This document shows positions 1-7,580 of a stretch of 15,414 nucleotides of DNA, in pieces. Made by a program: the position numbers and the translations under genes. The notes under the pieces were generated by a model. That model saw nothing but the letters and a program-made list of their open reading frames with translations. It was not told the origin of the DNA and did no database searches. This stretch comes from Gammaproteobacteria bacterium (lineage in GTDB: Bacteria; Pseudomonadota; Gammaproteobacteria; J113): the NCBI GenBank assembly GCA_003694425.1, contig RFJX01000112.1:1-15414 (forward strand). The letters are read 5' to 3'. Every line of letters begins with the position of its first letter. Position 1 is the stretch's first letter.

Positions 1-558
1 CTCAGGCGCTGCATGTAGGGCCCGGTTGCGCCCACGTAGATGGGTATGTCGGTGCGCAGCCCGGCGCCCTTGCGGTCATAGGCCGGCATGCTGGACTCGA
101 AGAACCTGCCCTTGTACTCGAAGGCCTCGCCGCTGAACACCTTGCGCATGATCTCCATCGCCTCGTGATGCACCGGGACCGGCTTCATCACGTCGGTGTC
201 GTATTCGAGGTATTCGATCCCGACCTTGCCGACGCCGATGCCCATGATGAAGCGGCCGCCGGAGAGCTCGTCGACCGCGCCCGCCTCGGAAGCGAGGACG
301 GTCGGGTGGCGGATGTAGGGAGAGGTGATGCCCAGGCCGATCGGAATTTCACTGGTGACCATGGAGACCGCCGCGAGGGTGGTGAAACAGCCACGGGACT
401 CCAGTCCGTATTTGCGGAACCAGTGATAGGCCTCGGCAATCCAGAAGCCCCCGTCCAGATTGTACTTCTCCGTCTGCCTCGCATACCGCTCCATCGCGTC
501 GAGCGGCTCATAGGACTTGAAAATCACTCCTACCTTCGGATTCCCGTTCGCGTTCATC
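1..558 (-). CDS. LLM-class flavin-dependent oxidoreductase (luciferase-like), C-terminus cut by window edge
   Basis: The minus frame from ATG 558 stays open to the edge (186 codons), so the 3' end is missing. The protein reads like a bacterial luciferase-like (LLM) TIM-barrel monooxygenase of the FMN/F420 group, close to the Mer/F420-dependent family. Visible family features are an N-terminal strand starting KVGVIFKSYEPL, a mid segment IPIGLGITSPYIRHPTVLA (about residues 71-89), the DELSGGRFIMGIGVG block (about 97-111), and IPIYVGATGP near the cut. GGAGG about 8 nt upstream supports this start. The gene lies 227 bp downstream of, and in the same direction as, the AraC-family gene, which may regulate it. 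Whether it uses FMN or F420, and its substrate, cannot be told. The family call is firm and the function is open. Confidence 0.85.
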
Positions 559-785
559 TGATGATCCCTCCATTACTGTAAGCAGATACGATCCCGTTCA
601 ATCTCTCGTGGCCGGGCATGTCCGGGACTCCGGTGACGGGTCCCTCGGGCGGTCATCGCGTCGATCCGGCCCCTGCCGATGGGCCGCAGGCCCGGTGGTC
701 GCTACGTCTCTCGCAAGCCATGCTAGACACCTCCCGCCATGGATTCTTGTCCTCCAAGGCCCGAAAACTTGACTGGGAGTGCTTG
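559..785. other. Intergenic stretch between the AraC-family gene and the LLM oxidoreductase
   Basis: This 227-bp stretch has no convincing gene. Overlapping open frames here are GC-rich shadows without recognisable protein features. It ends with the Shine-Dalgarno site of the LLM gene (GGAGG near 567-571). I looked on the minus strand for a sigma-70 or sigma-54 promoter and found no clear match. An AraC-type operator would be expected here if the neighbouring regulator acts on the LLM gene, but I see no distinct direct repeat. Confidence 0.4.
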
Positions 786-1763
786 TCAGCCACCGCTGCC
801 GCCCCCCGGTCTCCGGACGCCGGAAGTGGCGCGACGCCGCAGCTCCGAGGGGGAGATCCCGAAGCGGTTGCGGAAGGCCCGGCTGAAGTGGGCGGTGTCG
901 TTGAACCCCTGCCGGAAGGCGATCTCGCTGATCCGCAGGTGCCGCTGCGTGGGGTCGAGCAGGTCGTTACGGGCCGCCCGAAGCCGGCGTTCCCACACCC
1001 AGCGCAACACGGTGGTCCCCGACTCCCGGAACAGGGCGTGCAGGTAGCGGATGGAGATGCCATTGGCCTGGGCGATGAGCTTCGGATTGAGGCCGGGGTC
1101 CATGTAGTGCTCTTCCAGATAGGCGAAGATGCGGTTGAGCAGGCCCGGATGACGCACATCCTCCTTCAGCTCCCGCTGCTTCAGCGCCGCGCGGGTCAGG
1201 GATGCGGTGAGTTCCAGGAGGCTCTGGCCCAGGGTGTACTGATCGGTGATGGGCAGCCCCCGCGCTTCGGTGGCCACCACCTTCATCAGGTCACTGACCA
1301 CCAGTCCGATCCCCTCTGCGGGCAGCTTGCCGATCACCAGGTCGTGGTGGGCGCTGACCAGCCGCTCGCGGAAGATCGGGTGCGGGATGCGGACGACGAT
1401 CCTCCGGCTCGGCTCACGGTAATCGACGGTATAGGGCAGGCCGCCCGCCATCAGCGCCAGATCACCGGGCATCAGCTCGTAACGTTGCGACTGCTGGTCG
1501 ATCACGACCCGCCCCCGGACCAGGGAGGTGAGGAAGAAATCCTCGTTCTCGTTATCGGCGATGTGCAGGGACTTGCGGCTGATCACCACCGGATCGATGG
1601 TGATGTCGTAGACCAGGAGCCCGGTGGGCAGGGGATGGCGCAGACAGCGGAAGTGCCGGAAGCTGCCCTCGTCCCGCTGCTCCACGTCGACCGGGAGGAT
1701 GGCGTCGCGAATGGCCTCTTCCAGGCTCAGGACCTCGCCTCCCTCACCGGATCTCCCGCTCAT
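786..1763 (-). CDS. AraC-family transcriptional regulator
   Basis: This 325-residue regulator has two parts. Residues 1 to about 195 form an AraC_binding_2-like ligand/dimerisation domain, with the cupin-type stretch LVRGRVVIDQQSQRYELMPG at 81-100. Residues about 208-312 form the paired helix-turn-helix DNA-binding domain. The second HTH carries the family signature ISEIAFRQGFNDTAHFSRAF (278-297), followed by FGISPSELRR. Length and layout match FeaR-like AraC activators. The start ATG overlaps the stop of the upstream nucleotidyltransferase gene as ATGA (1760-1763), so the two are translationally coupled. The ligand is unknown. The LLM monooxygenase downstream is the obvious candidate target, by position only. 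The C-terminal tail is glycine-rich and probably disordered. Confidence 0.93.
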   Translation of the reverse strand: MSGRSGEGGEVLSLEEAIRDAILPVDVEQRDEGSFRHFRCLRHPLPTGLLVYDITIDPVVISRKSLHIADNENEDFFLTSLVRGRVVIDQQSQRYELMPGDLALMAGGLPYTVDYREPSRRIVVRIPHPIFRERLVSAHHDLVIGKLPAEGIGLVVSDLMKVVATEARGLPITDQYTLGQSLLELTASLTRAALKQRELKEDVRHPGLLNRIFAYLEEHYMDPGLNPKLIAQANGISIRYLHALFRESGTTVLRWVWERRLRAARNDLLDPTQRHLRISEIAFRQGFNDTAHFSRAFRNRFGISPSELRRRATSGVRRPGGGSGG

Positions 1764-3391
1764 GGCTGGATCAGCTCCTCCGCGACGGGCGACTCGAGGG
1801 AACCGGGGGTATCGAAGTCCTGGAGCACACCGGCATCGGGCATCTCGACTTCGGTCACCGCATCATCATGACGGTAGAGGAGCCGCCTGGCCCCGGCGTC
1901 GCCGTCCAGGAGCAGCATCTCGTCGAGGAAACGCCGGGACCAGAGTACCGGGTTCCCGCGTTTGCCCTGGTAGACCGGCACGCAGATCTCGCGCCCGCTG
2001 TCCGGGTCGAAGGCGGCGACCAGCCGCTCCACCGATTCCCTCGAGAGGCGGGGCATGTCTCCCAGGCAGACGAGTACCGCCTCGGCGTTGTCGTCCACCT
2101 GGGAGACCCCCGCGATGAGAGAGGTACTGAGCCCTTCCCGGTAGCGCGGATTGTGGACGAACTCCACCTGATGGTGTTTGAGCGCGGCCTCGATCTGCCG
2201 CTGCTGATGACCGGTGACGACCAGGATGCGGTCGATGAAGGGTGTCTCCAGGGCGCGCACCACCTGCTCGACCATCGGCCGGCCAGCGACCTCGAGCAGC
2301 AGCTTGTTCGCCGCTCCCATGCGTCTTGACCGACCGGCCGCGAGGACGATGGCGGTAACGCTGCGTGCCCTGCGGACCATCCGCTCGTCCCCGCCGGCAC
2401 GATGTTGCGGGCGTTCGGGTATCTCGCCCAGCAGACCGCCGATCCCCATGCGCATGATCTCCCGGGAGGTGACATTCAGGCCTGCGGCGAGCCGCTCCAG
2501 CACCATGTCGAAGCCGTTGTATTTCGGCGACCGGGCGCAGCCGGGCATTCCCAGCACATGGACGCCTTCGCAACGGGCCAGCAGGAGCAGGTTGCCCGGG
2601 TCCACCGGCATGCCGAAGTGCAGGATCTCTCCTCCCGTGCGCGTCACCGCCATGGGCACCACGTCCCGGCGATCCACCACGGCGGAGGCGCCCGAGACGA
2701 CGATCAGGTCGACCCCGTCATCGATCAGGTGCAGGATGGCCCGGCTGACCTGTCCGGATTCGTGGTCGCAGCGGATCTCCTTCACCAGCCGCCCTTCGAG
2801 GCGGGCCAGGCGCCGGGAGAAGACCTTCGAGGTCTTGTCCTGCAGGGCCTGCCTGGGCCGTCCGAGCGAGGTCTGGATGAGCCCCGCCTTCAGCCCGGTG
2901 AAGGGGAGCACCCGGACCAGCCCTCCCGGCCCTGCGGCGGCCACGCAGTCGACCACCATCTTTCCGGGCACCGCATAGGGAATGACCTTGATGGTGGCCA
3001 CGAGCTCATCCCGGGAGACCACCCGGAAGGGTGGCAGGGTGGCGACGGTGAGCGCCTCGTGCACCAGGTTGACCGCCTCCAGTCGCTCCCGGTCCAAAGT
3101 CAGCAACCCGCGGTGCGAGGCCCTGAGATTGCAGCGCCCGGTACGCGCCCGGTCCAGGGTCACTCCGGCTCCCGACAGGACTTCGGCCACGGTGGTTGCG
3201 GCCTGGTCCTCGCCGACATCATCCTCACCGGGGATGGCCACCGTCACTCTCGTCGCGCCCGCCCGGATCAGGGCCTCCATGGCCGCCTCGTCCAGTACCG
3301 TACCCTTGCGCAACACCCCCTCTTCCACCGGAACGCTGTGGGCGAGGATCGCCCCCCTGGCGCGAGCGACGGGGAGTTCCCGGTACTCCAT
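1760..3391 (-). CDS. Molybdopterin-binding domain fused to a MobA/MocA-like nucleotidyltransferase
   Basis: The 543-residue protein has two domains. Residues 1 to about 335 resemble the MoaB/MogA/CinA-type molybdopterin-binding fold, with VDLIVVSGASAVVDRRD near 227-243 and the GMPGCARSPKYNGFD block near 281-295. Residues about 345-530 are a MobA/MocA-type NTP transferase with LAAGRSRRMGAANKLLL (350-366), LGDMP (443-447), GKRGNPVLW (477-485) and DGDAGAR. Such fusions are known and are expected to attach a nucleotide (CMP or GMP) to molybdopterin for a molybdoenzyme; the nucleotide cannot be read here. The start is ATG at 3391, with GTG at 3394 as an equally placed alternative; both follow a GGGGGTGA ribosome site. 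It is coupled to the AraC gene by a 4-bp overlap. No molybdoenzyme gene is in the window. Confidence 0.88.
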   Translation of the reverse strand: MEYRELPVARARGAILAHSVPVEEGVLRKGTVLDEAAMEALIRAGATRVTVAIPGEDDVGEDQAATTVAEVLSGAGVTLDRARTGRCNLRASHRGLLTLDRERLEAVNLVHEALTVATLPPFRVVSRDELVATIKVIPYAVPGKMVVDCVAAAGPGGLVRVLPFTGLKAGLIQTSLGRPRQALQDKTSKVFSRRLARLEGRLVKEIRCDHESGQVSRAILHLIDDGVDLIVVSGASAVVDRRDVVPMAVTRTGGEILHFGMPVDPGNLLLLARCEGVHVLGMPGCARSPKYNGFDMVLERLAAGLNVTSREIMRMGIGGLLGEIPERPQHRAGGDERMVRRARSVTAIVLAAGRSRRMGAANKLLLEVAGRPMVEQVVRALETPFIDRILVVTGHQQRQIEAALKHHQVEFVHNPRYREGLSTSLIAGVSQVDDNAEAVLVCLGDMPRLSRESVERLVAAFDPDSGREICVPVYQGKRGNPVLWSRRFLDEMLLLDGDAGARRLLYRHDDAVTEVEMPDAGVLQDFDTPGSLESPVAEELIQP

Positions 3392-3401
3392 CACTTCACC
3401 C

Positions 3402-3415
3402 CCTTCCCGGGAAGG
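3402..3415. repeat. 14-bp perfect palindrome beside the nucleotidyltransferase ribosome site
   Basis: CCTTCCCGGGAAGG is its own reverse complement and sits about 11 bp upstream of the nucleotidyltransferase start, touching its Shine-Dalgarno stretch. It could be an operator or a chance GC-rich palindrome. No second copy was noticed in the window. Confidence 0.35.
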
Positions 3416-3446
3416 CAGCTCCCGGACGCCACTGCCATCCTCGCCC

Positions 3447-3462
3447 AGGGGCTGCGGCCCCT
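3447..3462 (-). terminator. Short GC hairpin in the gap after the first RND gene
   Basis: AGGGGC-TGCG-GCCCCT forms a 6-bp GC stem with a 4-nt loop in the 124-bp gap between the RND exporter stop (3519) and the nucleotidyltransferase start. No T-run follows on the minus strand. It is therefore at best a weak terminator or an mRNA processing or stability element that separates the exporter pair from the downstream genes. Confidence 0.3.
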
Positions 3463-3518
3463 CTCCTCTCGCAATGCGGCTGGATGGCTCATGGGGATTC
3501 AGCGGGCCTCGCCGGGCG

Positions 3519-5951
3519 TCATATCGGTTCCGACTCCAGCGGCACGGACGCTGCCGCCCGCGAGCCCCGGGCCGCCCGGGTGATGAATCGCGGCTTGAGG
3601 ATGTCCACCCAGGCAGGGATGAGGAAGATGGCCGCGCAGGCGTTCAGCACCAGCATGATGATCAGGAGGCGGGCGGAGTCGGCCTGGAAACGCAGATCGG
3701 AGATCAGCACCCACATGATGATGCCGCCGATGAGGGTGGTGGCCGTGAAGGTGATGGCCACCCCGGTAGTCGCCACGGCCCGGCGGATGGCCTCCTGGAG
3801 GTCGCCCACGATCTCCATCTCTTCGCGGATCCGGTCCATCATGTAGATGGAGTAGTCCACCCCCAGTCCGATGCCCACCGCGATCATGGGAACGGTGTTG
3901 ACGTTGAGGCCCATCCCCAGCAGATACATGCAGGCATAGCTCAGGGTGGTCGCGAAACCCATGGAGATCAACATCATGAAACCGGCATGGAAAGAGCGGT
4001 AGAACATCATGGTGATGGCCAGGACCAGCGCCAGCACCGTGGGTATCACCACCTGATGGGTCTTGTATACCTCCTCGTTGATGCCCGCGGTCACCCCCAC
4101 CGGCCCGCCGGCCAGGTCGATGTGCAGGCCCTCGATCCGGCTCCCCACCTGGGCCGTCCACTCCTTGGCCATGTGGATCGCCCGGCGGATGGTCTGCCCC
4201 GTGTGGTCCTTGTAGTAGAAGACCATGTTGGCCAGCCGGTTGTCGGTATCGACATATTGCTGGAGGGCGTTGGGGATGGGGGCCGACATCATGTACATGT
4301 ACATCAGTCCTCCCACTTCGGACTCGCGGTTCGGCACCACGGCCCAGCGCGGGTCGTCGTTGCGGGTGAGCTGGTTGACCGTGGTTATCAGGTTGGGCAG
4401 GCCCTTCACGCCCCCGAGGGTCTGATCCAGCATCATGTAGGACTGGAAGTCCTCCAGCGCCTTGACCACCTCGGGCCGCTTGATCCCCCCCTTCTCGTCG
4501 GTGCGGGCGATGATGAACATCTCCTCGGACCCGGGGAAGAGCCGGTTGATCTCGGCCGAGGAGACGTTGAAGTCGTGATCACGATAGAGCAGCGGGGAGC
4601 CTGGTTCCTGTTCGCCGACCTGGACCTTGGTACCCATGATGGCCCCGGTAACCATGATCCCGAAGCCGATCAGCAGCATGACTTTCGAACGTGTCGGGGT
4701 ACCGGTCAGCTCCGCCAGCTTCGGGAACAGATTGCGGACTAATGTGTGCTTTATCGCGGTGCTCCTCGGGGTCGGCAGGAGGGCGAGGAGCATCGGCACC
4801 ATGATGAGCACCGTGACCAGCATGCTCAGCGCCCAGAAGGAGGCATAGACCGCCATCTTGTCGTTGATGGGGACCGAGCCGAGCCCGATGAGGAACAGGG
4901 CGGCGGCATCACAGATGATGGCCAGGGCGCCGGGGCGGAAGAGGGCGTTGAAGGTGTTGCGCGAGGCCGGGATCCGGTCGTGGGTGCGGCTGAGCTCGAA
5001 GAAGTAGCGCTCCACCTTCTGGATCCCGTGTGACAGCGCCCGCGCGGAGATGAGGAAGGGCACGACCAGCAGCAGGGGGTCCAGATTGTAGTCCATGACC
5101 CCCATGAAGCCGACGCCCCAGACGCTCGTCACCACCATCCCGAACAGGGGCAGCAGGACACCGTAGAAGCGCCGGGTATAGACGATCAGGATGACCAGGA
5201 CGATGAGCAGCGTGTAGAGGAAGATCTCCATGATCTGGACGCTGTAGGAATCGACCCAGCCGACCAGCACCGGATGGCCGGTGGCGTAGATCTTCACCCC
5301 GGGCGCCGCCTCGCGCTGGCGGATCTGCTGGATCTGGTCGAAGACCTTCCCGTAGTCCAGCTGTCCTTCGTTGAGGGTGCCCTTGATCAGGGCCGCCTTG
5401 AGATCGGGCGAGACCAGCACGCCATAGACCTGGGGATTGGCCAGGACGTCGCTGCGCATGGCTTCGAGTTCTTCCTCCGTATAGCGGCCGATGGTGGGTG
5501 CATCACCACCGCCTCCGGAGGCCTGGTGGTTGCCGTGGTGGGGGTCGTAGTAGGACTCGGAGGTGACCGACCCGTCCTGGGTCATGTAGATCTTGCGGGT
5601 ATTGCGGTGGGTGAGGCTGGTGACCAGGTTGTGGTTGATGTTGTCGACGCTGTCCAGGGCCTGGGTGATGCGGTGGATACGCCCCAGGGTCTCCTCGGTG
5701 AAGATGTCACCCTCCTCCACCGCCACCGCCAGGGTGACGATGTTGGCCCCGCCGAAGGTATCCCGGATGCTGTTGTGGAGGACGATGTAGGGGTGCTCCT
5801 GCGGCAGCAGATCCGCGAAATCGGAGAGCATCTTGACGGCGGGGATCTGCCAGGCAAAGAAGGCCGTAACCAGAAAGATCACGGAAAGGACCAGCTTCCG
5901 GTAATCGAACAGCAGATTTCCGAAGCGGTAAAAGAACTTCTCCGTATCCAC
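3519..5951 (-). CDS. RND-superfamily (MMPL/patched-like) exporter, paired with the Ycf48-like lipoprotein
   Basis: This 810-residue inner-membrane protein has the duplicated RND/MMPL plan. TM1 lies at about 20-38, followed by a periplasmic loop to about 235. A TM bundle occupies 240-395, TM7 about 424-440, a second periplasmic loop runs to about 633, and the last TM bundle covers 634-780. The second bundle carries GIGLGVDYSIYMMD (693-706), whose Asp sits in the usual proton-relay helix. The matching helix in the first half reads FLISARALSHGIQ and has no equivalent Asp. The first loop contains a His/Gly-rich insert (DPHHGNHQASGGGG, 136-149). The start is GTG at 5951, 4 bp after the Ycf48-like stop, with GGAGG just upstream. 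RND members of this type, next to a Ycf48-like protein, occur in proteobacterial operons with DUF1329 and DUF1302 proteins. Cargo is unknown, probably hydrophobic. Confidence 0.92.
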   Translation of the reverse strand: MDTEKFFYRFGNLLFDYRKLVLSVIFLVTAFFAWQIPAVKMLSDFADLLPQEHPYIVLHNSIRDTFGGANIVTLAVAVEEGDIFTEETLGRIHRITQALDSVDNINHNLVTSLTHRNTRKIYMTQDGSVTSESYYDPHHGNHQASGGGGDAPTIGRYTEEELEAMRSDVLANPQVYGVLVSPDLKAALIKGTLNEGQLDYGKVFDQIQQIRQREAAPGVKIYATGHPVLVGWVDSYSVQIMEIFLYTLLIVLVILIVYTRRFYGVLLPLFGMVVTSVWGVGFMGVMDYNLDPLLLVVPFLISARALSHGIQKVERYFFELSRTHDRIPASRNTFNALFRPGALAIICDAAALFLIGLGSVPINDKMAVYASFWALSMLVTVLIMVPMLLALLPTPRSTAIKHTLVRNLFPKLAELTGTPTRSKVMLLIGFGIMVTGAIMGTKVQVGEQEPGSPLLYRDHDFNVSSAEINRLFPGSEEMFIIARTDEKGGIKRPEVVKALEDFQSYMMLDQTLGGVKGLPNLITTVNQLTRNDDPRWAVVPNRESEVGGLMYMYMMSAPIPNALQQYVDTDNRLANMVFYYKDHTGQTIRRAIHMAKEWTAQVGSRIEGLHIDLAGGPVGVTAGINEEVYKTHQVVIPTVLALVLAITMMFYRSFHAGFMMLISMGFATTLSYACMYLLGMGLNVNTVPMIAVGIGLGVDYSIYMMDRIREEMEIVGDLQEAIRRAVATTGVAITFTATTLIGGIIMWVLISDLRFQADSARLLIIMLVLNACAAIFLIPAWVDILKPRFITRAARGSRAAASVPLESEPI

Positions 5952-5955
5952 TGCC

Positions 5956-6939
5956 TCAGCCTCCCCGGAAGTCCCCGCCGATCACGGCGACGCTGTTGCT
6001 CCTTGGCAGGATCCTGGCCAGATAGCCGTTCTGTCCCACCACGAAGAATTCGTGCTCGTCGGCCGGATAGAGTCCGACGATGTAGAGCCGGACCTTGCCG
6101 CCGTAATCGACAGGGGTCCACTGCTCCCCTTCCCGCCTCAGGATCACCCCTTCCCGTCCGACCACGTAGAGCTCGCTGCCCACCGGATGGATGCCGTAGA
6201 GGGTGGCGCGGGTCCCCGTTCGCTCCTGCTTCCAGCTCCGCCCGCCATCCTCCGTCCGGAGCACCGAGCCGGCCAGACCCACGACCCAGCCATGTTCCCG
6301 GTCGCTGAAATACAGGTCCTGAGGATAGAAGTGGCCGGGGATTTCGGCATCCCGGTTCCAGCTCTGCCCGCCATCGGACGACCGCAGCAGGGTTCCGAAC
6401 TCACCAACGATGAGCAGGTTGTCGGCATCGAAGATCTGGATCCCGTTGAGGATGGCATCCTCGTCGAGTGACCGGACCTGCCAGTTCCGGCCCAGGTCAT
6501 CACTGCTGGCGATGGTGGTGAAGCTTCCCACCGCCCACAACCGGTTGTCCGGTCCGCAGCCGACCGCCTGCATGGTCTCTTCGGTGTCGATCTGGCGCCG
6601 CTCCCAGTTCGCGCCCCCGTTCGTGCCGATCCAGACCCCGGCCATGGTATCGAGGGCGACGAAGGTGCCATCGGGGCAGGCGGTCACGTCGATGAAGGAG
6701 GGAAAGCCCTCGAGTCTCTGACGCTGCCACTGCCTCCCGCCGTCGCCGGAATGGAGCAGGACCCCGCCCCGGCCCACCACCACCACGGCGTCGCCGCTGA
6801 CCTGGACATCCTGGAAGAAATCGGTCCGCCGGACCGGGTCTTCCTTGCTCATCTCCACGGCAGAAACATCCAGTGGGGCCTCACATCCGCACAGCAGTGA
6901 GACCGCCAGCAGGAGAGGGATGAAGAGGAGTGATCTCAT
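5956..6939 (-). CDS. Ycf48-like seven-bladed beta-propeller lipoprotein
   Basis: The frame is open further upstream, but ATG 6939 gives a proper signal peptide (MRSLLFIPLLLAVSLLCGC) with a lipobox ending at Cys19, so I chose it (327 residues). The +2 residue is Glu, so retention in the inner membrane is not forced. The mature part holds seven propeller units of the VVGxxGxLLRSxDGGxxW type, starting roughly at AVVVVGRGGVLLHSGDGG, FVALDTMAGVWIGTNGG, LWAVGSFTTIASSDD, LLIVGEFGTLLRSSDGG, GWVVGLAGSVLRTEDGG, LYVVGREGVILRR and FFVVGQNGYLAR. This is the Ycf48/Hcf136 fold, best known as a photosystem II assembly factor. In non-photosynthetic bacteria relatives sit beside RND exporters, as here, and probably act as periplasmic partners or assembly factors for the pump. 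Confidence 0.9.
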   Translation of the reverse strand: MRSLLFIPLLLAVSLLCGCEAPLDVSAVEMSKEDPVRRTDFFQDVQVSGDAVVVVGRGGVLLHSGDGGRQWQRQRLEGFPSFIDVTACPDGTFVALDTMAGVWIGTNGGANWERRQIDTEETMQAVGCGPDNRLWAVGSFTTIASSDDLGRNWQVRSLDEDAILNGIQIFDADNLLIVGEFGTLLRSSDGGQSWNRDAEIPGHFYPQDLYFSDREHGWVVGLAGSVLRTEDGGRSWKQERTGTRATLYGIHPVGSELYVVGREGVILRREGEQWTPVDYGGKVRLYIVGLYPADEHEFFVVGQNGYLARILPRSNSVAVIGGDFRGG

Positions 6940-7302
6940 GAGTCTACCCCGTGTCCGGACAAGTCCCTTTGCATCATGCGGAGGCCATCCGTAGCGCAGT
7001 GACTGGTGGGACGCCTGCGCGGGCAGGCACAGCCGGATCCCGAAAGAGGAAGGAGACGCTACACTCCGGTGCTGGCAGGGTGCCGGAGTCTGACCCTGTC
7101 CCGGAGCCGACCGCCCACCCCCTCCCGGAGAAGGGTACAACAGATCCCGGCTGTATCCGGAAGATCGGGTTCATATGTTCAGGATCCTCTGGTACCGCAA
7201 CATCAACCATACGGTTGCGTATGCAGTTTAGGTAATGGTTCACGGGAATACAAGGTACGGCCGGAATACCGCCCTGTCAGTCAACAGTCATGCACGCGCA
7301 GA
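6940..7302. other. 363-bp non-coding stretch upstream of the Ycf48/RND genes
   Basis: No convincing gene lies here. The overlapping small frames on both strands lack start sites with a Shine-Dalgarno and look unlike any protein I know. The stretch separates the terminator of the sulfide operon from the Ycf48-like gene and is where the promoter of the leftward exporter operon should be. It is less GC-rich around 7170-7250. A weak minus-strand promoter candidate is TTGCGG (7200-7195) with 17 nt to CATATG (7177-7172), just downstream of the inverted repeats at 7204-7223. A long 5' leader would then precede the lipoprotein gene. Confidence 0.4.
7204..7223. promoter_or_regulatory. Two overlapping inverted repeats, possible operator of the Ycf48/RND operon
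   Basis: CAACC-ATAC-GGTTG (7204-7217) and CATACG-GTTG-CGTATG (7208-7223) share bases and both have 4-nt spacers. They sit directly upstream of the weak minus-strand promoter candidate. The arrangement looks like a binding site for a dimeric regulator or two competing hairpins. Which protein would bind is not visible. Confidence 0.35.
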
Positions 7303-7303
7303 C

Positions 7304-7328
7304 AAAAAAAGCGGGCCGGAAGGCCCGC
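7304..7328 (-). terminator. Intrinsic terminator of the ArsR/SQR/DUF2892 operon
   Basis: The perfect 7-bp stem GCGGGCC (7311-7317) / GGCCCGC (7322-7328) has a 4-nt loop. On the minus strand it is followed by seven T residues (A-run 7304-7310 on plus). It lies 27 bp past the DUF2892 stop and is a textbook rho-independent terminator for the leftward operon. Confidence 0.92.
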
Positions 7329-7355
7329 AAAAGGAGGGAGGAAGTGGTAGCGGCC

Positions 7356-7559
7356 CTACTGGAAGGCCGGGCCCGGCCTCAGTCCGGTGGCCTTGAGGAT
7401 CCTGGCCAGCGGACAGAAGCCGGTGAAGGCGGCCTGGAGCATGTTGGCGCCGATGAAGGCGGTGAACCAGAGCCAGTAGATGGAATGGATCTGGGACAGC
7501 AGCAGACTGAGCAGGATCATGCTGCCGGCGAACGCGAATACCATGCGATCGATGTTCAT
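7356..7559 (-). CDS. DUF2892 (YgaP transmembrane-type) small membrane protein
   Basis: This 67-residue protein is mostly hydrophobic, with two predicted membrane helices (about residues 6-22 and 27-45) and the family ending [19 protein letters not shown]2892 proteins are the membrane part of YgaP-type sulfurtransferases, or stand alone as here. In E. coli, ygaP is controlled by the ArsR-type YgaV, and the same pairing appears in this operon. A role in handling sulfide or persulfide at the membrane is likely, but no reaction is established for the stand-alone form. GAGAGAGG lies about 8 nt before the ATG, and the gap to the upstream SQR-like gene is 21 bp. A single Cys (about residue 49) in the conserved GFCP turn is the only candidate reactive residue. 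Confidence 0.88.
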   Translation of the reverse strand: MNIDRMVFAFAGSMILLSLLLSQIHSIYWLWFTAFIGANMLQAAFTGFCPLARILKATGLRPGPAFQ

Positions 7560-7580
7560 CCTTAAGACCTCTCTCTTTCT

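Noticed and set aside
618..1871. Plus-strand open frame opposite the AraC gene
   Set aside because: Shadow of the AraC coding sequence; no Shine-Dalgarno and no recognisable fold.
2982..4742. Long plus-strand open frame opposite the left RND and nucleotidyltransferase genes
   Set aside because: It is antisense to two clear genes, composed of His/Asp/Gln/Gly-rich sequence typical of a GC-bias shadow frame, and has no domain or signal.
6940..7140. N-terminal extension of the Ycf48-like protein
   Set aside because: The extra 67 residues are Pro/Ser/Gly-rich and would bury the clear lipoprotein signal peptide that starts at 6939.
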